From Pseudoalteromonas carrageenovora IAM 12662 (lineage in GTDB: Bacteria; Pseudomonadota; Gammaproteobacteria; Enterobacterales; Alteromonadaceae), in contig NZ_LT965928.1 in NCBI RefSeq assembly GCF_900239935.1, positions 1,487,407-1,551,406 of the forward strand: DNA of 64,000 nucleotides, written 5' to 3'. This document shows positions 37,970 to 45,966 of this stretch, piece after piece (the stretch's first letter is position 1; each line of letters starts with the position of its first letter). The notes beneath the pieces were generated by a model, which did no database searches, had not been told where the DNA came from, and saw only the letters and a program-made list of their open reading frames with translations. Both the position numbers and the translations under genes were made by a program.

Positions 37970-38812
37970 TTGAGTGACAAGCCCGAAAATAACGGTGTAT
38001 CGAATGAACTTGAGCCAGTGCAGCAAAAGCTGCCACTGGCTTTTTTGCACGGTAAAGCCGTAGTTGATAAACCCGAAGATCTATACATTCCCCCTGATGC
38101 GCTTGAAATCATTTTAGAAACGTTTGAAGGCCCACTCGATTTACTACTGTATTTAATTAAAAAGCATAAGCTAGATGTGCTTGAGCTTTCTATTTTTAGT
38201 ATCACTGAACAGTATGTAAGCTATGTTGAAATGATGACCGAATTTCAACTAGAACTCGCTGGCGAGTATTTAGTTATGGCGGCGCTGCTTGCACAAATTA
38301 AATCGCGGTTACTATTACCTGTTCACGAAGAACTTGAAGAGGAAGAAGATCCCCGTGCTGAGCTTATTAAACGCCTGCAAGAATATGAGCAGTTTAAAAC
38401 AGCCGCCGAAAATCTAGATGAGATCCCCCGTGTTGGCCGTGATATTTTTATTGCGCATGCCGCAATGCCAACCGCAAGTGATAATAGCCCATCTTTACCA
38501 GAGCTTGAACTTAAAGATTTAATGCTTGCACTTAGCGATGTAATGGCACGAGCTAAAACATTTGAGCATCACCAAATAACAGCAGAAGTACTATCAACCC
38601 GCGAACGAATGAGTCAAATACTGCAGCAACTATCTAAAGCCGATTCTGCTGTTGTATTTAATGAACTGTTTACTCTAAGTGAAGGCAGAAGCGGTGTAGT
38701 GGTTAGTTTTATAGCTATGCTTGAGCTGATAAAAGAGGGGCTTATAACGTGTTTGCAGGTTAATCCACAAAGCTTAATTTATGTAAGTTTAAGCGAAAAC
38801 GCTACTATATAG
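37970..38812 (+). CDS. scpA: segregation and condensation protein A
   Basis: The protein has 280 residues. The kleisin-type N-terminus is FEGPLDLLLYLIKKHKLDVLELSIFSITEQYVSYVEMM, followed by LAGEYLVMAALLAQIKSRLLLP. The C-terminal winged helix includes RSGVVVSFIAMLELIKEGLITCLQ. ScpA bridges SMC and ScpB in chromosome condensation. The start is a TTG six bases after the yciO stop. In related genomes scpB and rluB follow directly; here the next gene is an unrelated minus-strand one. Confidence 0.93.
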   Translation: MSDKPENNGVSNELEPVQQKLPLAFLHGKAVVDKPEDLYIPPDALEIILETFEGPLDLLLYLIKKHKLDVLELSIFSITEQYVSYVEMMTEFQLELAGEYLVMAALLAQIKSRLLLPVHEELEEEEDPRAELIKRLQEYEQFKTAAENLDEIPRVGRDIFIAHAAMPTASDNSPSLPELELKDLMLALSDVMARAKTFEHHQITAEVLSTRERMSQILQQLSKADSAVVFNELFTLSEGRSGVVVSFIAMLELIKEGLITCLQVNPQSLIYVSLSENATI

Positions 38813-38869
38813 CCTCCATAAGTAGTGTTTTAAATAACCTTCAAGTGAAAGCTCAGTTATTAAAGGGCG

Positions 38870-39715
38870 TTACTTTTTTGCTAGTACCATTCTTTGTTGA
38901 AATAAAGGTTTTAAGTGCTCTGGCAGCCAGCGCATAAGCAATTCGTTATATTGCTTAGTGTGTTTAATTTTTTTAAGTTGTTCGTTAAGTATTTTTATAT
39001 CCTCAGCACCTTGTGCGTTTTTAGTACAGCCAATATATCCATAACTTAAAGCTGGCGCTTCTTTAAGTGGGCGCTGTGTGAGGTTTTTATCAAAATGCAT
39101 CGATTTAGCTAAGTAGTAATGTTCGCTTGGATAACCTAATAAAATATCAATTCTTTTTAAATTAAGCATATACGTTAAGCTCGCTAAGCTATCGCGAGTA
39201 GGGCGTATAACTAAGTCTATGTCTGGTGTACTGTTTATAACTGTATCTATTTCTTTACCGTAAGAACGACTCATAGATACACCAAGCGTTAGTTTTTTAT
39301 CTTGTATTAGTTCAAGTAAAGACACCTCGTTCGCATCTTTAAGTTCTAACGCGTTTGCTAAACGTGCGTGCATAGCAATAGATGGGGATAAACCCGTCGT
39401 CGAACTTTCATCTGTAAAGTAAATATGCTGTTTTCTAAACTCATTTTTATAAAGGGACAGCGCACAAGCGTTATGCGAAGTATTAGATAGTTCTTGAACT
39501 ACTTTACCTGAGGGGATGATCATACGGTTAAAAGTAATATTGGGGAGCTGTTTTTCAAGTAAAGTAATAATACTTTCATCGCGGCCTTGATGTTGGAATT
39601 GGCCATTTAAAATATAATAGGGTGCAAAGTCGTGTGCTAACCAATTAATGGTTCTAGCATTACTTATTGAGGTTAAACAAAAAAATAGTAATAAGCTTAA
39701 AAATACACGGCGCAT
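38870..39715 (-). CDS. periplasmic substrate-binding-domain protein (SBP_bac_3-like)
   Basis: The protein has 281 residues with a signal peptide (RVFLSLLLFFCLTSISNA). It continues RTINWLAHDFAPYYILNGQF, and the body has the two-lobed layout of amino-acid-type binding proteins (KKLTLGVSMSRSYGKEID, DILLGYPSEHYYLAK). No ABC permease or sensor gene adjoins it. Single copies of this kind are common in marine gammaproteobacteria and their ligands are unknown. It is preceded by a terminator of the small gene at 39853, so it is its own transcription unit. Confidence 0.82.
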   Translation of the reverse strand: MRRVFLSLLLFFCLTSISNARTINWLAHDFAPYYILNGQFQHQGRDESIITLLEKQLPNITFNRMIIPSGKVVQELSNTSHNACALSLYKNEFRKQHIYFTDESSTTGLSPSIAMHARLANALELKDANEVSLLELIQDKKLTLGVSMSRSYGKEIDTVINSTPDIDLVIRPTRDSLASLTYMLNLKRIDILLGYPSEHYYLAKSMHFDKNLTQRPLKEAPALSYGYIGCTKNAQGAEDIKILNEQLKKIKHTKQYNELLMRWLPEHLKPLFQQRMVLAKK

Positions 39716-39777
39716 TACAGCAGCTACCAGTAATTATTATTATAGCTCTATTGTAGGCATCAAAGTGTTAAAAAGTA

Positions 39778-39806
39778 AAATGCCAGCAACAAGGCTGGCA
39801 TAATTT
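39778..39806 (-). terminator. intrinsic terminator downstream of the 55-codon gene
   Basis: The stem TGCCAGC / GCTGGCA with a six-base loop is followed on the minus strand by TTTTACTTTTT. It sits about 50 bases after the stop of the small minus-strand gene at 39853-40020. Confidence 0.7.
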
Positions 39807-39852
39807 TTATCAATAATTGCAGTAATAAGAGGCAATTAAAGTTATATATTGT

Positions 39853-40020
39853 TTAGCTAGCTTTTAGCCACTTAACAAATTGGCGTGCATCACTCGCTTT
39901 TTGAAATAATGCATTTTTTAAACCTTGTGTATCACTAAAGATAACACGATGTTTATTTACAGAAATTGATTGCACTGGATGTGCGATTTGGATCATAGAC
40001 CCATTATATTTATAAGACAT
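39853..40020 (-). CDS. small hypothetical protein, 55 residues
   Basis: The frame starts MSYKYNGSMIQIAHPVQSIS and ends DARQFVKWLKAS. It is rich in basic residues, with no membrane segment. A GTGAG sequence lies eight to ten bases before the ATG and a terminator follows the stop, so it looks like an independent small gene. The composition is protein-like and matches neighbouring codon use. I recognise no family. It could be a small DNA-binding or regulatory protein, but nothing proves this. Confidence 0.55.
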   Translation of the reverse strand: MSYKYNGSMIQIAHPVQSISVNKHRVIFSDTQGLKNALFQKASDARQFVKWLKAS

Positions 40021-40390
40021 AATAAAACTCACTTTATTCTTGCTATTTATTCTGCGCTATATTTTTATAGCAAATTGCAGTCAATAAATTAACGATGTTG
40101 TGTTTAGCTTCATTACAGTGTTGACGATCTTTATGACACTTTTGCGATGATTCAAAAATCATCTCGGTATTATTTAAGGGGTTCTCGCCGTACAATAACT
40201 TAGCTTTCAAATATACGTTTTGCGGGGCTTACTGGATCAGGGTAAAAAGGTTAACCGCGGTGGTTTTTTAAGACCAGAGAGGAAAGGTAACCCAAATAAA
40301 AAATGTGTGCAAGCTATTTATTTAATAATTATTTATAATTAACTTTATCAACTGCTTATAAGCGATGCTTTTAACTATAAAAAGGTAAGT
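40021..40390. other. intergenic region with an unexplained GC-richer segment
   Basis: A perfect hairpin GATGATT CAAA AATCATC lies at 40145-40162. From about 40178 to 40300 the sequence is more GC-rich than other gaps and contains GGGGTTCTCGCCGTACAA, TTTTGCGGGGCTTACTGGATC and AACCGCGGTGG. No long ORF or known riboswitch signature was recognised. The next gene starts at 40391 after AAAGGTAAGT. Confidence 0.4.
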
Positions 40391-40945
40391 ATGAATTACA
40401 TAATAGTCAGCGATATTTTTGGATTAACACCAGCTTTAACCAAGTTATCAGATGCGATAATGGCTAAAACAGTGATTATTGAACCTTACGATGGTAAGTC
40501 GCAACCATATGATACTGAACAATATTATTATGATAAGTTTATAAAAAATAGTAACCATGATAATTACGCAGCTAAAGTTAAAAATGTATTTGACGAGCTT
40601 GATTCACCCACCGTGTGTATTGCATTTAGTGCTGGCGCAAGTGCAGCATGGCGAGCACAGTTATTAACAGGCAATCCACATCTTAAAAAGCTCATTGGTT
40701 TTTATCCATCGCAAATTAGAAATAATTTAGATGTAAATGCAACTATCCCTTGCGAATTTATATTTCCACAACATGAACCCCACTTTAATGTTGATGACAT
40801 TATTAATTCTTTAGCGTTAAAAGTAGGTGTTAAGTGTAGCAAGACGACATTTTTACACGGCTTTATGAACCAATACTCAGTAAACTTCAACGCAACAGCA
40901 TTTGATGAGTACATTCATTATATAAATAGCGCTAAAGCTTGCTAA
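40391..40945 (+). CDS. putative alpha/beta-hydrolase-like protein
   Basis: The 184-residue protein has no signal peptide. It has a fold-like layout of an alpha/beta hydrolase. TVCIAFSAGASAAWRAQLL resembles a nucleophile elbow (serine in FSAGAS), LIGFYPSQIR and CEFIFPQHEP are strand-loop segments, and TTFLHGFMN gives a late histidine. It is related to the small dienelactone-hydrolase group at best. The glycine before the serine in GxSxG is replaced by alanine, so catalysis is not assured. It converges with and slightly overlaps the next gene. Confidence 0.65.
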   Translation: MNYIIVSDIFGLTPALTKLSDAIMAKTVIIEPYDGKSQPYDTEQYYYDKFIKNSNHDNYAAKVKNVFDELDSPTVCIAFSAGASAAWRAQLLTGNPHLKKLIGFYPSQIRNNLDVNATIPCEFIFPQHEPHFNVDDIINSLALKVGVKCSKTTFLHGFMNQYSVNFNATAFDEYIHYINSAKAC

Positions 40946-41735
40946 GCTGCGTTTTTGTAACCAGAGGAAAATCAGTACGTGTATTGTATTTGGCATAAAG
41001 TGTGGTAAAAACACTGCTTCGCGAGAGCTTATCAAGCTCTTTTATAAATGTTTTTGCGCTTGAACGAGCGGTTCTACAACATGCTTGATACTGTTTTATG
41101 ATACTTGCTACGTTTTGTCCTTGCTTTTGTAAGGCTAAATCAGCTTCTACAAAAAAAGCTGCCCCGGTCCAATAAACGCGTTGTTGTGCGCGTTGCTTCC
41201 ACATATCATTTGAAAGCTCATTAAGGGGTTGTTGTTTTGTTTTAGTTTGTAAGCGCGCTCGCTCAAATCCAGCGTTTAGGCGCTGAACAAATTGCGCTTG
41301 GCTAATTACACCGTTGTCACGCATTATTACGTTTTGCATGTAACTGGCAAATCCTTCACTTAACCAAAAACCAGAGTAAGGTAGTAATGGCAAATATAAG
41401 TGCGAAAGCTCATGGTAAAGCGTCCAATCTTTTGTAAACGCTTTTAAGCTTGCATAGCGGTCAATATGCAGCTCAAGCCCATCGGGGTTATTACGCTTTA
41501 CACTAGCCCACGGCACCGGTTCAAAAACAAAATATTGTGGCTTTAAATATATAGGTAAGGTGGTTTGCTGTAGTGGGCCTAAGGTATTTTGTGTTTTTGT
41601 AAGGCTTTGATTTATCCAAGTAGATACTGTTTTTTGACCGTTAGTAGTAAGGGAGTCTAAATTATGAATAACTACATCAATAGCAAAAGCGTTTAAAGAA
41701 TACATTGAGAACAAAAATAGCCAAAGTAACTTCAT
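40932..41735 (-). CDS. secreted gluzincin-type metallopeptidase, uncharacterised
   Basis: The protein has 267 residues with a signal peptide (MKLLWLFLFSMYSLNAFA). The zinc motif is WTLYHELSHLYLPLLPYSGFWLSEGFASYM: HExxH with a downstream glutamate in the SEGFA context, as in gluzincins of the M1/M61 and peptidase-MA type. The N-terminal part (YFVFEPVPWASVKRNNPDGL) has no family I recognise. It likely acts in the periplasm. Its 3' end overlaps the convergent hydrolase-like gene by 14 bases. Confidence 0.75.
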   Translation of the reverse strand: MKLLWLFLFSMYSLNAFAIDVVIHNLDSLTTNGQKTVSTWINQSLTKTQNTLGPLQQTTLPIYLKPQYFVFEPVPWASVKRNNPDGLELHIDRYASLKAFTKDWTLYHELSHLYLPLLPYSGFWLSEGFASYMQNVIMRDNGVISQAQFVQRLNAGFERARLQTKTKQQPLNELSNDMWKQRAQQRVYWTGAAFFVEADLALQKQGQNVASIIKQYQACCRTARSSAKTFIKELDKLSRSSVFTTLYAKYNTRTDFPLVTKTQLSKL

Positions 41736-41762
41736 TTATACCTCCTTTAAAGTAGAGTTTGT

Positions 41763-41972
41763 TTAATCGCGGCGCGAGATTTGCAACTTAGTGTGCACGT
41801 TAACTGCTCCTACGTTACCGTATAGCCCTACATTCATTTAAGCAACGGCGCCTAGGAAGAACCCACTGGGCAGCACCTGTTTATGGGAAAAACCACACTA
41901 CATAGGCTCCGTCTTGTGTAAATATAAAACAGACGATTGAAAATTTAATCTTGAAAGATCAACAGATACAAA
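41763..41972 (+). repeat. dispersed element, copy 2 (degenerate, left end lost)
   Basis: It begins inside the family sequence with TAATCGCGGCGCGAGATTTGCAAC. It keeps CTGCTCCTACGTTACCG (so it derives from the long form), AGAACCCACTGGGCAG and AAAACCACACTACATAGGCTC, and ends TTGAAAGATCAACAGATAC, a mutated right end. No left terminal repeat or flanking TA remains. It occupies about half of the gap upstream of the metallopeptidase gene and the isocitrate dehydrogenase gene. Confidence 0.75.
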
Positions 41973-42127
41973 ATACACACTTGATATTAAGACCCACTAT
42001 TTACTGAAATAAGCACATTTAAATCAGTATTTTTTTAACTAATATCAATTATAAAAAGCAAATTACATACACATTCCCCCAGGCATGATTTAATCAGATC
42101 ATTCTATTTTAAGTATAGGTATTAACC

Positions 42128-43399
42128 ATGGCTTATCAGCATATTAAAATCCCTGAACACGGAAAAAATATTACTATTGATGCTAAAGGCCAGTGGCATG
42201 TTCCTGTAAATCCTATTATTGCTTACATTAATGGCGATGGTGTAGGGCAAGAGGTAACACCTGCAATGCAGCATGTAGTTAATAACGCCATAGAACACTG
42301 TTATGGCAATGCTCGAAAAATTCACTGGATGCAAGTATATAACGGCGAGCAAGCTGCAAAATTATATGATGGGGATTGGTTCCCTCAAGAAACCATTAAC
42401 GCCGTGCGAGCCTGCAAAATAGCAATTAAAGGACCGTTAACTACACCACTTGGCGGAGGTTTTCGCTCATTAAATGTAGCGCTTAGACACGAGATGGATC
42501 TATTTGTAAATATGCGCACTATTAAAGGCTTTAGTGCGTTGCCATCACCTTTAAAAAACCCTTTTTTAACTAACATTACCGTGCTGCGTGATAGCAGTGA
42601 AGACGTATATTCAGGAATAGAGTGGCAAGCGGGCAGCATAGAAAGTGAAAAAATGCTCGACTTTTTATGTGAAGAAATGGGCGTAACCAGACTGAGGTTT
42701 TCACAAGAGTGTGGCATAGGCATAAAAAATATATCTAAAGAAGGCTCTGAGCGCCTTGTTCGCTATGCAATTAATTACGCGCTTAAAAATAATAGCGAAT
42801 CGCTAACGCTTGTACATAAAGGTAATGTACTTAAATTTACAGATGGCGCCTTTAAACGTTGGGGTTTTTCGTTGGCACAAAATGAGTTTAACGCTACCGC
42901 ACACGAAAACGGTCGTTGGCTTGAAATACCACGAGTAAATAAACCTTCTTTAATAATTAAAGAAGTGATAGCTGATAATATGCTGCAGCAATGTTTAATG
43001 AACCCTGAGCAATTTGATGTGGTTGCAACTACAAATCAAAATGGCGATTTTTTAGCAGATATGCTTAGCGCACAAGTGGGGGGAGTAGGAATAATGCCTG
43101 CAGCAAACCTTAATAACGATGTCGCTTTTTTTGAGCCAACCCATGGCACGTTTGAGAGAATAGCAGGGCAAAATAAAGCAAACCCAAGTAGTAGTATTTT
43201 AAGTGCCGTTTTAATGCTTAAGTTTATGAGGTGGAATGAAAGTGCATTACTTATTGAAAACGCATTAGAGAGTGCGTTTAAAAACGCAGATCTAACATTT
43301 GATTTAGCGCAAGCGCGCCAAGGTGTTGCAGGCAATGCTCATAACTCGACAACCTTAAGCTGCACAGACTTCGCACAAAAGGTTATCGAGCACTTTTAA
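42128..43399 (+). CDS. icd: isocitrate dehydrogenase, dimeric type, with altered cofactor pocket
   Basis: The 423-residue protein is colinear with E. coli Icd. Substrate residues are kept: serine 114 in GGGFRSLNVALRH (the AceK phosphorylation site in E. coli), arginines 120, 130 and 154, tyrosine 161, lysine 231, and metal aspartates 307 and 311 in NGDFLADMLSAQ. Of the five classic NADP determinants none is intact: K344 is R, Y345 is I, V351 is A, Y391 is F and R395 is Q (THGTFERIAGQNKANP and LTFDLAQ). I345 and A351 are the residues of NAD-type enzymes. It oxidises isocitrate to 2-oxoglutarate by homology, but the cofactor is uncertain. aceK lies 3 kb downstream on the same strand. Confidence 0.88.
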   Translation: MAYQHIKIPEHGKNITIDAKGQWHVPVNPIIAYINGDGVGQEVTPAMQHVVNNAIEHCYGNARKIHWMQVYNGEQAAKLYDGDWFPQETINAVRACKIAIKGPLTTPLGGGFRSLNVALRHEMDLFVNMRTIKGFSALPSPLKNPFLTNITVLRDSSEDVYSGIEWQAGSIESEKMLDFLCEEMGVTRLRFSQECGIGIKNISKEGSERLVRYAINYALKNNSESLTLVHKGNVLKFTDGAFKRWGFSLAQNEFNATAHENGRWLEIPRVNKPSLIIKEVIADNMLQQCLMNPEQFDVVATTNQNGDFLADMLSAQVGGVGIMPAANLNNDVAFFEPTHGTFERIAGQNKANPSSSILSAVLMLKFMRWNESALLIENALESAFKNADLTFDLAQARQGVAGNAHNSTTLSCTDFAQKVIEHF

Positions 43400-43411
43400 A
43401 CACTTCCATTA

Positions 43412-43843
43412 TTAAGCTGCTGATGCAGTTTTTACTCTATGTACGCAAGGGCGATTAGTTAACTGCGCAGCACGGTGGTAAATATCGTGTGCATTTGGCT
43501 CATCGCACTGTGTACCGCTAAGCGTATCCATCAAGGCTACAACAATAATTGCAGGAACCTGGCAGCAATATTCATCTAAAACCGCTTCAGTTGTTTGCGC
43601 ATCAACATGACAGCGAGGATGATTATGAAGCTGGTACGCGTTTAATAGAGTATCTACTTCTAATACATCATCGGGTTGATGTTTTGTTTTGCGGCATTTA
43701 CAGCCAAATTCATCAACTAATGTAGCTAGCGCTTGGTATGCGTCTGTTGTGTTGGTTTTAGTGCATAACTGCTGGGTAATAAACTGATGTAAATTTGCAT
43801 CAATAAATAACCCGTCTTGTTGTGTGAAGCTTGATGTTGTCAT
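43412..43843 (-). CDS. hypothetical cysteine-rich protein
   Basis: This 143-residue protein has no signal peptide and no family I recognise. It has cysteines in QQLCTKT, FGCKCRK, PRCHVD, EYCCQVPAI, TQCDEP and RPCVHR. Together with several histidines (HPRCH, NAHDIYH) they could bind a metal. It is convergent with icd, 12 bases from its stop. An ATG with upstream AGAGTAA is plausible. Function unknown. Confidence 0.65.
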   Translation of the reverse strand: MTTSSFTQQDGLFIDANLHQFITQQLCTKTNTTDAYQALATLVDEFGCKCRKTKHQPDDVLEVDTLLNAYQLHNHPRCHVDAQTTEAVLDEYCCQVPAIIVVALMDTLSGTQCDEPNAHDIYHRAAQLTNRPCVHRVKTASAA

Positions 43844-44049
43844 AATAATTACTCTTAGTTTGTTGGCTTAACTTCACTCTAGCGCTAAGAGTAGTATTAA
43901 TGAAATTGTTGTTTTCAATAACTGATATTGATCTTATCAATATTAAAATTGTAGCTGAGTAAAGACAGGCTAAACTCCACTGAGCATCCTTAATTAAAGT
44001 GGTGCAAAAACCTATTAAAATGCACAAAACTGGGACATATTAAATAATA

Positions 44050-44213
44050 AGGAAAAACATCGCCGTATTAGGCTGCTGATTTTAAATGTCTTTTTCCTTT
44101 TAGCTAGGTTGGCATCAAGGTTGCTAAATATGAAGGGTAGGGTTCACTCCTATTTCTACGATTTAAAAAGCGCCATGGTATTTTCCCAAAGTTGAATACC
44201 ATGGCGCTTTTTT
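44050..44213 (+). ncRNA. candidate small RNA with strong terminator
   Basis: There is no gene for which the very strong terminator at 44165-44213 (18-bp perfect stem AAAAAGCGCCATGGTATT, then T6) would serve; both neighbours are on the minus strand. Upstream, GGAAAAACAT (about 44051) pairs with ATGTCTTTTTCC (about 44090), and TAGGGTTCACTCCTA forms a second small hairpin. AT-rich sequence before 44050 could hold a promoter. This suggests an independently transcribed RNA of about 165 bases. The minus-strand gene at 44254 reads towards the same hairpin and could use it in reverse, which is the main alternative. Confidence 0.5.
44165..44213. terminator. 18-bp perfect terminator hairpin
   Basis: The arms 44165-44182 and 44195-44212 are exact complements with a 12-base loop, an A5 run on the left and T6 on the right, so it is usable from both strands. 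From the minus strand it lies about 40 bases after the stop of the small membrane protein gene. Confidence 0.85.
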
Positions 44214-44253
44214 ATTAGAGCATTCATTTTATTTAGCCTTAGCAACAGCAATG

Positions 44254-44460
44254 TTAAATTTTAATAAAATAGGGAATTGTTACTAAAATAGTACCCACAA
44301 TTAATAGCATGCCTACGCTACTCATAAAGTACGGAAACACCAATAACGACAAACCAGTACAAAGTGGCACTACGGCTTTTTTTCTTCGTCCGTATGTAAG
44401 GTAGCCAATACCAATTCCGCCAAATAAAACACTCCATGCAATTAAAGATGTACTATCCAT
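44254..44460 (-). CDS. small two-helix membrane protein
   Basis: The 68-residue protein reads MDSTSLIAWSVLFGGIGIGY, then LTYGRRKKAVVPLCTGLSLL and two further hydrophobic stretches ending PYFIKI. It looks like a conserved small inner-membrane protein with two to three helices and a positively charged YGRRKK loop. Such proteins are sometimes labelled amino acid transport protein in databases without evidence. A weak AAAATAGG leader precedes the ATG. It ends before a strong hairpin. Confidence 0.75.
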   Translation of the reverse strand: MDSTSLIAWSVLFGGIGIGYLTYGRRKKAVVPLCTGLSLLVFPYFMSSVGMLLIVGTILVTIPYFIKI

Positions 44461-44487
44461 TTTTATTACCTATTTTAAAGTACTGTT

Positions 44488-44937
44488 TCATGTAATTACC
44501 GACATAGCCAGCTTTTCGATACCATGTGAAGGAGTCCATCTTTTGAATTCCACAAAACCATGCTTTTTATATAAATTTATTGCGGGAGTATTAGCAACCG
44601 CAGTCTCAACTCTTGCAAGAGAGATATCACCCATCGTTAAAACATGATTTATTAGCTTACTTGCAATACCTTTTTTAAAATAACTAGGATCAACGGTTAA
44701 ACTACAAATATCTATACACTCATTGTTTATATTTACTTCAATAACGGCCGCTAAACATTCATTTTCGGTGAAGCCATAAAAGGTTGTTTCTGACTTTTTA
44801 ATATCTTCGGCATTACGTGCTAAAGGAGGAAAGTTAAGTGCACCTATCAATTTAGCCTCAATTGCATAGGATTTTTGAAATACAGCAAATATTATATTAA
44901 CTGTCTCGGTATTCTTATTATTAAGTTTGTTTATCAT
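44488..44937 (-). CDS. GNAT-family N-acetyltransferase
   Basis: The protein has about 149 residues. The GNAT core is CLAAVIEVNINNECIDICSLTVDPSYFKKGIASKLINHVL, in which SLTVDP and the Q/RxxGxA-like KKGIAS bind acetyl-CoA, followed by ETAVANTPAINLYKKHGFVEFKR. The substrate is unknown. The frame is open 14 codons further up (MRMMLTAYF), but MINKLNNKNTE at 44937, after GAAGAATGTA, looks the better start. The small membrane protein gene follows after 27 bases. Confidence 0.85.
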   Translation of the reverse strand: MINKLNNKNTETVNIIFAVFQKSYAIEAKLIGALNFPPLARNAEDIKKSETTFYGFTENECLAAVIEVNINNECIDICSLTVDPSYFKKGIASKLINHVLTMGDISLARVETAVANTPAINLYKKHGFVEFKRWTPSHGIEKLAMSVIT

Positions 44938-45016
44938 TACATTCTTCAGCAAAAAGTAAGCCGTTAACATCATGCGCAATATTGAAAGTTTTTGTGCCTA
45001 ATGAGGCGTTAATAAA

Positions 45017-45964
45017 TTACCTATCTGCTACCGTTTTAGCAAACTCAAGCAACTCACGGCGTAGCCACTGATGAGCGGGTGCATGATGAAGTAGTGGGCT
45101 CCAGATCATTTTTACCTCAATAGGGACTATTTGAAATGGCACTGGGCTTATCACTAAGTTGGTGTGGGTTGTTAATAATTTAGCCTGCCTGCGCGGTAAA
45201 GTAGCAATAAGTTGCTCTGATTGGCATAGCAAACTTGCAATCATGTAGTGGCGTGTAAACACCCGTATTTTACGCGTTTGTTCTAGCTGCCAAAGTGCTT
45301 CATCTACCCAACCTAGTTTTTGCTTGCCAGACTTATTGGTAACGGCGGCTTCTGGCCCCCAGCCTGCACGGTTTACCCAAATATGTTCTTTTTGTAGGTA
45401 ATCATCAAGGCTTGAATGCTGTAAAAAGGTATTTTTAGGATGTGTTAAACAGCAATAATTATCGCGCCATACACTGGCTTGATGAAACGAGCGTGGTAGG
45501 CCGTTAAAACGATTTATAGCTAAATCGATAGTGCCTTTTTCCATATCTTGCAGATTTACATCGCTTGGGCTGAGTACATCAAAGTTAACGCCGAGGTTTT
45601 TAGTGAGCTGCTCGGTAATAAAAGGGGCAATTAAAGTCGATTCAATGTAGTCGTTTGCCATTATTCTAAAAGTCACCTCTGCCGTTGCTGGATTAAATTG
45701 CTCACTGGGCTGAGTAATCGCCTCTGCCATTTTTAACAATGCTTCAACCTCTGGTTTGAGATGCATTGCTTTTGCTGTTGGTGTCATAGAGCCTGCGGCT
45801 CGCACAAGTAGCGGGTCGTCAAATAAATCACGTAATCGTTTGAGTGCGTTACTCATGGCTGGTTGTGTTAGCGCGAGTTTATTTGCAGCTTTTGAAACAC
45901 TTTTTTCATCTATTAATACATTTAAATAAACGAGAAGGTTAAGATCGACATTTCTTATATTCAT
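45017..45964 (-). CDS. LysR-family transcriptional regulator
   Basis: The protein has 315 residues. The N-terminal helix-turn-helix is NVDLNLLVYLNVLIDEKSVSKAANKLALTQPAMSNALKRLRD, followed by the DPLLVRA and TPTA stretch. The effector domain (about 90-300) has the type II periplasmic-binding fold. The target and ligand are unknown; GNAT and membrane genes follow on the same strand. Unusually, a 264-bp repeat element begins two bases before the start codon, so the whole leader, including any ribosome site (GAAAGG, 13 bases away), is element sequence. Confidence 0.92.
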   Translation of the reverse strand: MNIRNVDLNLLVYLNVLIDEKSVSKAANKLALTQPAMSNALKRLRDLFDDPLLVRAAGSMTPTAKAMHLKPEVEALLKMAEAITQPSEQFNPATAEVTFRIMANDYIESTLIAPFITEQLTKNLGVNFDVLSPSDVNLQDMEKGTIDLAINRFNGLPRSFHQASVWRDNYCCLTHPKNTFLQHSSLDDYLQKEHIWVNRAGWGPEAAVTNKSGKQKLGWVDEALWQLEQTRKIRVFTRHYMIASLLCQSEQLIATLPRRQAKLLTTHTNLVISPVPFQIVPIEVKMIWSPLLHHAPAHQWLRRELLEFAKTVADR

Positions 45965-45966
45965 AT

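Noticed and set aside
40043..40162. 39-codon minus-strand frame upstream of the 55-codon gene
   Set aside because: It has an ATG and even composition, but no ribosome site and no terminator of its own. There is not enough evidence to call it.
43800..44027. 75-codon minus-strand frame
   Set aside because: It overlaps the start region of the cysteine-rich gene, has no ribosome site and has unlikely composition. I treat it as chance.
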